A stretch of DNA of 64,000 nucleotides, taken from NCBI GenBank assembly GCA_027946555.1, contig JAPEVC010000009.1:62001-126000 (forward strand). Reading direction: 5' to 3'. The translations under genes were made by a program, and so were the position numbers. The notes beneath the pieces were generated by a model. It worked only from the letters and a program-made list of their open reading frames with translations. It was not told where the DNA came from and searched no databases. Shown piece after piece: positions 59,086-64,000 of the stretch. This stretch comes from Gnomoniopsis sp. IMI 355080. Taxonomy: Eukaryota; Ascomycota; Sordariomycetes; Diaporthales; Gnomoniaceae. Position 1 is the stretch's first letter; each line of letters opens with the position of its first letter.

Positions 59086-60769
59086 AACTTGATAGATCCA
59101 ATCCTGAGCAGCCCAAACGTACCTAGGTACGCGGCGATGTGTCTGGCAGCGCCGTTTTGTATATGACTGTGACAGACAGTTTCGTAAAGCCGGACCCGGC
59201 TCAGCGTATGAAGAACATTGTTGCTGTTTATGATACTCTCCAAAACGCACATACCTAGGTATGCCATCAGGGCCTTGCATTATTGTGACTGTAGATTTTC
59301 TGACGGAAGGTGCTACGCCATTCGAAGAAAAGGAAACATATTGTTCGGACCTTTCACTTAGCTTCCAAGACAAAGGAGTTTGTGGCGGTGACGGGGTTAT
59401 CCTATCGACGTGTAGTATAGACTTTTTTTTTTGGTAAAGATTCCAGGGCCTCTTGACAAATCTGGAGATTTATAGAGCCAAGAGGGCAAAGCATTTCATA
59501 AGTCTATGTTGCAAAGCCACCTAGGTAACAAGGCAGCCAGTTGATTCAAAATATTTTATCTGAGTCCAATATCTCCAGCGCCAAGTCTCTTCCATGTTTC
59601 CCTTGCCACGAGCAAAGAATGTTCGTCGGCCTTAGAAATGCACCGGCAGTTCTCACGTTCTTAGTCCTTGCTCAAGCATTTCGACGTTGCCAGCATACCT
59701 GGATGCCATCGTCCTTCAAGCTCTAGTTTCCGTAATCGTTATCGATGCACCGCCGCACGGAATTCCTCCGTGCCTCATCGCCGGCCGACTGAAATCGATC
59801 TAACAGACCCATTGCCGTCTTACACTGTGCCCAAATTAAGCATGTTGTGGCCAAGGTCCGGTTGAACAGCTATCATTTCGCTCAAGCTGGCCAGCATGGA
59901 GCTCAATGAGAAGAATTGCGAGGTGCGAGGGAGAGCAAGGGCACATTGTGTGTCAGTATGGTGCAATCTGGCCTGTCTGCTGATTTTGCTGGCTCGGTAA
60001 ACGTACTTGTAATGAAGACATCACGGTATGATACAAACCTGTTACTCTTGACGAAGGAGGTATCACAATGTGTCAACGAGCCTAGTAGCCGTATCAGTGA
60101 CGCCGCAGCGCTGACTATCGGCGACGCTTCCATGTTCGTAGAGGACGGCGCCGACATCCGTATCGACGACAACGGCCCACGTGCGAGACGATTTCACGAT
60201 TTGCGGGGATGGAGGAAATGGACGAAGATTGCTACTCCCCGTCAAGTTTGGAATTTTCTTACCCCATCATCTTGCCTTCTACCCCCGGCGACCCGTGAGG
60301 TCGTCGCGTACATGGGCACGGCTCGGCAGCTCGGATGCCAAGTCTGCATACCAAGAACCAATGGAGTAAATATAGGCAGCGCCCATACCTGTATGAAGTT
60401 TCTCATAACGCGCCGGCTTATGCACCCTCACAGGCGTCGCGCAACACCTGGGGCCGCAACAGTTCTTTATACCAGCGCGAATCACCGTTGTCGCGGTCAG
60501 AGGGACCAGCCAGCTCGAAGATCGGTACTGCATGTGATGCCGAGACAGCGTGTACGACCTCGCAGCATTGATTAGGCCGGGAGCCGGGATTGGATTTGTA
60601 ATGCGGCCGGGCACGATCCGGGAGATCAACCGCAGCAATGTATATAATTCCAAAGTCCCCCCGATCAAGTACTCCCTCGGTGCGGAGCTGCAAAACAACG
60701 TTCTACCCAAATTCTCGAGTATTTCAAGGTCACTCCCCACCACATCGACTCTAAGAGAAGCCATACAGG
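59086..60769. other. intergenic, 1.7 kb, two TACCTAGGTA palindromes
   Basis: Perfect palindromes at 59120-59129 and 59252-59261, and a near copy (CACCTAGGTA) at 59518-59527. A 219-codon frame at 59916-60575 overlaps a 165-codon frame on the other strand; neither has a domain. The last 100-150 bp should hold the promoter of the hydrolase gene. Confidence 0.45.
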
Positions 60770-61504
60770 ATGTCAAATTGCTGCAAAGAAGGTTTCAAAT
60801 GGCAAGGCACGCCCACTGGCAAGGAGACCACTCTGGCCGGTAACAAGGCGTACGTCACCGGCACTAACAAAGATGTCGCAATCCTCATCGTCCACGATAT
60901 CTTTGGCTGGACTTTGAACAACTTGCGCCTACTAGCTGATCATTATGCGAACGAAGTCGACGCCACTGTATATTTGCCGGATTTCTTTGCAGGCGAGGTC
61001 GTCAGTGAGGACGTCTTCGAAGACCCCAAAAAGCGCGAGGCCTTTAATCCAATGGAATTCATCGGACGCCATAGCAAGGAGGCTCGTTGGCCAGAGATCA
61101 AAGCCTGTGCCGAAGCGCTGCGCAAGGACTACAAGAAGACCGGCGCCATCGGCTTTTGTTATGGTGGCTGGGCTGTTTTCCAGCTGGGCGCCAAGGGAGC
61201 GAATCTCGTTGATGCTATCAGCACTGCGCACCCGTCTTTGGCGACCAAGGAGGAGATTGCGAACATTGCTGTGCCGGTGCAGATCCTGGCGCCGGAGACG
61301 GACCCTATGCTGACGCCAGAGCTCAAGACGTACTGCAACGAGACAATTCCGACTTTGGGGGTTGAGTATGACTATCAGTTCTTCCCGGGGCTGGTGCATG
61401 GGTTCGCGACCAGGGGAGATCTGAATGATGCGAAGCAGAAGAGGGGACTTGAAAGGGCAAAGAACTCTGCCGTGTACTGGTTCGTTCAACAATTGCACGT
61501 CTAA
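60770..61504 (+). CDS. dienelactone hydrolase family protein
   Basis: Single exon, 244 residues. It has an alpha/beta-hydrolase fold with the Cys-type nucleophile elbow GFCYGG (C130), acid D178 (APETDPM) and H210 (FFPGLVHGFA), the triad of dienelactone hydrolases. The N-terminal SNCCKEGFKWQGTPTGKE and HDIFGWTLNN segments are typical of the fungal Aim2-like branch. Bacterial relatives open dienelactones in chlorocatechol breakdown; the fungal proteins are cytosolic and mostly uncharacterised. No signal peptide. Its neighbours (an acyltransferase and a Zn2Cys6 regulator) hint at accessory metabolism, but no core synthase gene is in the window. Confidence 0.9.
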   Translation: MSNCCKEGFKWQGTPTGKETTLAGNKAYVTGTNKDVAILIVHDIFGWTLNNLRLLADHYANEVDATVYLPDFFAGEVVSEDVFEDPKKREAFNPMEFIGRHSKEARWPEIKACAEALRKDYKKTGAIGFCYGGWAVFQLGAKGANLVDAISTAHPSLATKEEIANIAVPVQILAPETDPMLTPELKTYCNETIPTLGVEYDYQFFPGLVHGFATRGDLNDAKQKRGLERAKNSAVYWFVQQLHV

Positions 61505-62106
61505 GTGATTATTCGGACAGGTGTTGATGTGGCGTCAACTACGGTCGAAGGTCCCAGTATCGCGAGGACGGTCAAGATATTCATGCGAAATAATTGAGCT
61601 TTCAGGTCAAGCGTTATAGGAAGTCAGAAATTAGGACCGTCAAACGTTCTTTCAGTCCTTTAATCCAAAATTCAGCCGTCCACTTCAGATTCAAAGGTAG
61701 ATAACTAGAAGGTAGTATATTCAAAATCTAGGTGCAATATGTATCATCTGTGTGTTGTATAATTTGAGTGGAACCGGACGCCTAGTTCGTAATCGGCATT
61801 AAATCATGAAGCGCAGGGGGCTTCTGGCTTTCTGATATTCCCCAAGATATGTGATACGTAAGGGGGCTGGTTGTTTAGTGCTTACATTCCGCTCAGCAGC
61901 CAAGCCCCAGCGGTGACTTGATCCACCGAGCCCTGAGTGGTGCCTACTTCTGAAGCTGACAAGCGAAGTTTTATGCTCACTCGAAAGTGCCATGTCATTC
62001 ATCGGCCTTACGAAGGTTCTTGGTCTGATCCTTTTTCAAATTCCTGAAATGTCCGGTCGTACTGACTTCCTCACCTGCGGAACCGGACTGTTAGGACGTG
62101 TACACC
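61505..62106. promoter_or_regulatory. intergenic, promoter of the Zn2Cys6 gene
   Basis: No gene seen. A stop codon (62092-62094) in frame just before the ATG at 62107 limits the next gene's start. Confidence 0.45.
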
Positions 62107-64000
62107 ATGCAGCGACGCATCGAGCCTATGTCGGCCGCGGCAAGAAGTCCGCAAGGGAAATGGGGAAGTGCATGTGCCGCATGTACCACGGCCAAGGTGA
62201 GTATCTGGTACTGGACACGATTCTAGTCTAGCATTTGTCGCTCATAACTTCCAATAGGCCAAGTGCACCAGGGCCAATCCATCGTCGAGTTGTGACAGGT
62301 GAATACATTGGTTTTTGCTTCTTAATGCCCATCCCCGGCTAATATTAACAGATGCCATCGGCTGTCGAAAGAATGCACAGAGCAAGTCCGCCTACCGAGG
62401 AAGAAACGGGCGTCTAACAAGAACAGGTAAGTTCTAATTCCAGCAGAGGCTACCGAAGCAGTGTAGCGGATACAGTATAATTGCTCAGCGCATCACAAAG
62501 TCGTCTCAGCACTTGAGACTTACCGATGTCGACAACGTCGAATTGAGAGCCCTGGCCCTGGCCTTGAACTCCCCGACTAGCTTCTTCCTTAGTGGGAACA
62601 GGATCCTCTGCTAATATCTACTGACATCCTTTCAGTCGAACTTCGCAATTGGAGGAGCGCTTGAACGGCCTGGTCGATCTTTTAAGAGCCTCTAGAGAGC
62701 TCCCAGCCGAGAAGCATGCCTCAAGAGACTCGAGACAAGGCTCTTCGTTTCCCGAATCTGGAAGTGGTGTGTTGTAACCAGAGAAGTGCCTCCCTCTCTG
62801 TGAGCAAATAACCTGACCTAATTGCGTAGATGCGGGTTCGATGGGGCCATCCACCAGTACATCTGGTCCCAGCCATAGTGACACAATCCATATACCGTCG
62901 ACATGGAATGCCGTCTGCCCTCCTCGATGTGTCTGCGGTAGTACGCCGGGTGAAGTCAACATGCCGGAAGCTTCAGACGAAGATATGCTTGCATTATATC
63001 AGACGCAACTCATGCCTGTCTTCCCATTTGTGGTGATCGCTCCAGGAACGGATGTCGACCAGCTGAAAGCCAAACGTCCTTTCTTGTTCGCTGCCATTCA
63101 GATGGCAGCCACCATGAATGATATCGACTCACGGCGTGGCCAGATGTACCGACTCATGCAGTGTGCGGTCGAGGAGATTGCTATCTCATCTGTGAGATCG
63201 ATGGATCTTCTCCAGTCCATCTTGGTAATGCTGGCATGGTTCCATCACCACTGCATGGTGCACACCCAGATGAATACGCTGCTGCATTTAGCTCAAGCAC
63301 AAATGGTGGATATGGGGCTCAATAAAGAACCTGAACTTCATGAGCGGACCAATATCATGGTGCTTGCTCCGCATAAACCGCGACCCAGAAATAGCGATGA
63401 GAAACGGGCGCTTCTGGGTGTTTGGTTCCTCAGCTCAGTGTAGGTCCCCTCATCAGTATGAAGTTGAGAAGACCTTGACTTGAGACGCTGACCAGCCTGA
63501 GCAGCATGTCCACCTCCCTGCTGAAGGTGCCTTCACCCAGATTTACCAGATATATCAAACAGTGTCTAGTAGATGTCGGACATTCGCCCGAATATGAAAC
63601 TGATGAGCTGCTGCTGCAGCTGGTCGAGATCCAGCGTTTGACAGAGCAAATCCACAACTGGACGTCCAGAGATGAGGATGAGGCTGACATTCCTGGCTTA
63701 CCGACAGCACCTGTGGCAGCGTATCAAGGAGCGTTTGCAGCAGAGATAGAGAGACGGCGAAACTCACTGCCCGAAAATCTTAGAAACAATAGTGAGTCGT
63801 CGTCCTCGCCAGGCCTTCGACGCTTTATCACTGACAGTCTTGCCACCCCAGAAATCTTGCAACTATACTTCGCATCAGCAACTCTTCGACTGTATCAGCC
63901 TCCTCCCATCGAGGCGTCGCTTCTCAAAGGTCTTGCCGAGTCACTCACTGTCTTTACACCGGGCACCCCATCAACCATTGACATATTCTACCGCGCCAAG
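62107..64000 (+). CDS. Zn2Cys6 fungal transcription factor (3' part outside the window)
   Basis: Seven exons are visible: 62107..62196, 62258..62298, 62352..62426, 62636..62766, 62830..63439, 63496..63791 and 63852..64000+, 464 codons so far. Residues 23-52 form a perfect binuclear zinc cluster, C-X2-C-X6-C-X8-C-X2-C-X6-C (C23, C26, C33, C42, C45, C52). It is split by two introns and followed by a basic linker (RLPRKKRASNKNR) and a short dimerisation coil (SQLEERLNGLVDLLR). The middle part (LLGVWFLSS joined to VLSSMSTSLL, then YIKQCL) matches the fungal-specific regulatory domain. A 209-bp third intron is long for this window. The splice at 62766/62830 uses a weaker GTGTGT donor but keeps phase. 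It may control neighbouring genes, but that is only positional inference. Confidence 0.87.

Noticed and set aside
59916..60575. 219-codon open frame on the + strand, and a 165-codon frame on the - strand at 60279-60776
   Set aside because: They overlap each other, neither has recognisable motifs, and neither is flanked by convincing start or splice signals.
1..64000. CRISPR arrays, bacterial operons, telomere repeats, intact transposons
   Set aside because: None seen: no regularly spaced direct repeats, no TTAGGG arrays, and no transposase, reverse transcriptase or integrase motifs. The window is ordinary fungal chromosome.

Overview
The window is nuclear DNA of a filamentous ascomycete (Pezizomycotina). 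The evidence is short spliceosomal introns (about 50-110 bp, GTAAGT/GTATGT-type donors), single-copy fungal housekeeping genes (TAF1, SPT5, ARP4, PEX13, a phosphopantetheine adenylyltransferase) and families typical of moulds: RlmA, L-arabitol 4-dehydrogenase, HsbA-like, Clr5, DUF1479 and Zn2Cys6. I could not fix the class or genus from sequence alone. Exon joins below were checked by hand for splice dinucleotides, reading phase and a final length divisible by three.

Layout. 1-8 kb: a tail of an unknown gene at the edge, a secreted TRI14-like protein (-) and the MADS-box regulator RlmA (-). 6.8-14.3 kb: a long gene-poor stretch with at most one small candidate gene. 14.3-34.1 kb: a gene-dense conserved block with TAF1 (-), D-serine dehydratase-like (+), ARP4 (-), L-arabitol 4-dehydrogenase (+), PEX13 (+), a BAP31/YET-like ER protein (+), a DUF1479 protein (-) and a helix-hairpin-helix protein (-). 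34.1-37.9 kb: an accessory patch with two weak or decayed small-gene loci. 37.9-47.9 kb: an HsbA-like secreted protein (+), phosphopantetheine adenylyltransferase (-), a DCAF7/TTG1-type WD40 protein with a very long disordered N-terminus (+) and SPT5 (+). 50.3-64 kb: an accessory arm with a Clr5-domain protein, a small secreted protein, tRNA-Asp(GUC), a broken coiled-coil gene, an acyltransferase-3 membrane protein, a dienelactone-hydrolase-like enzyme and a Zn2Cys6 regulator cut by the window end, all on the + strand.

How the genes relate. The middle of the window is core transcription (TAF1, SPT5), chromatin (ARP4) and basic metabolism (CoA synthesis, pentose catabolism, peroxisome import). 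I see no evidence that these form a pathway cluster. The right end (acyltransferase, hydrolase, Zn2Cys6 regulator, secreted protein, pseudogene) looks like lineage-specific accessory DNA.

The most unusual structural signals are: six perfect copies of the 10-bp palindrome TACCTAGGTA in non-coding DNA, several close to start codons; three C runs of exactly 13; a 51-bp in-frame intron without stop codons in the acyltransferase; and partly decayed small-gene loci at 35.3-37.2 kb and 55.2-56.4 kb. I did not find a convincing new multi-gene system.
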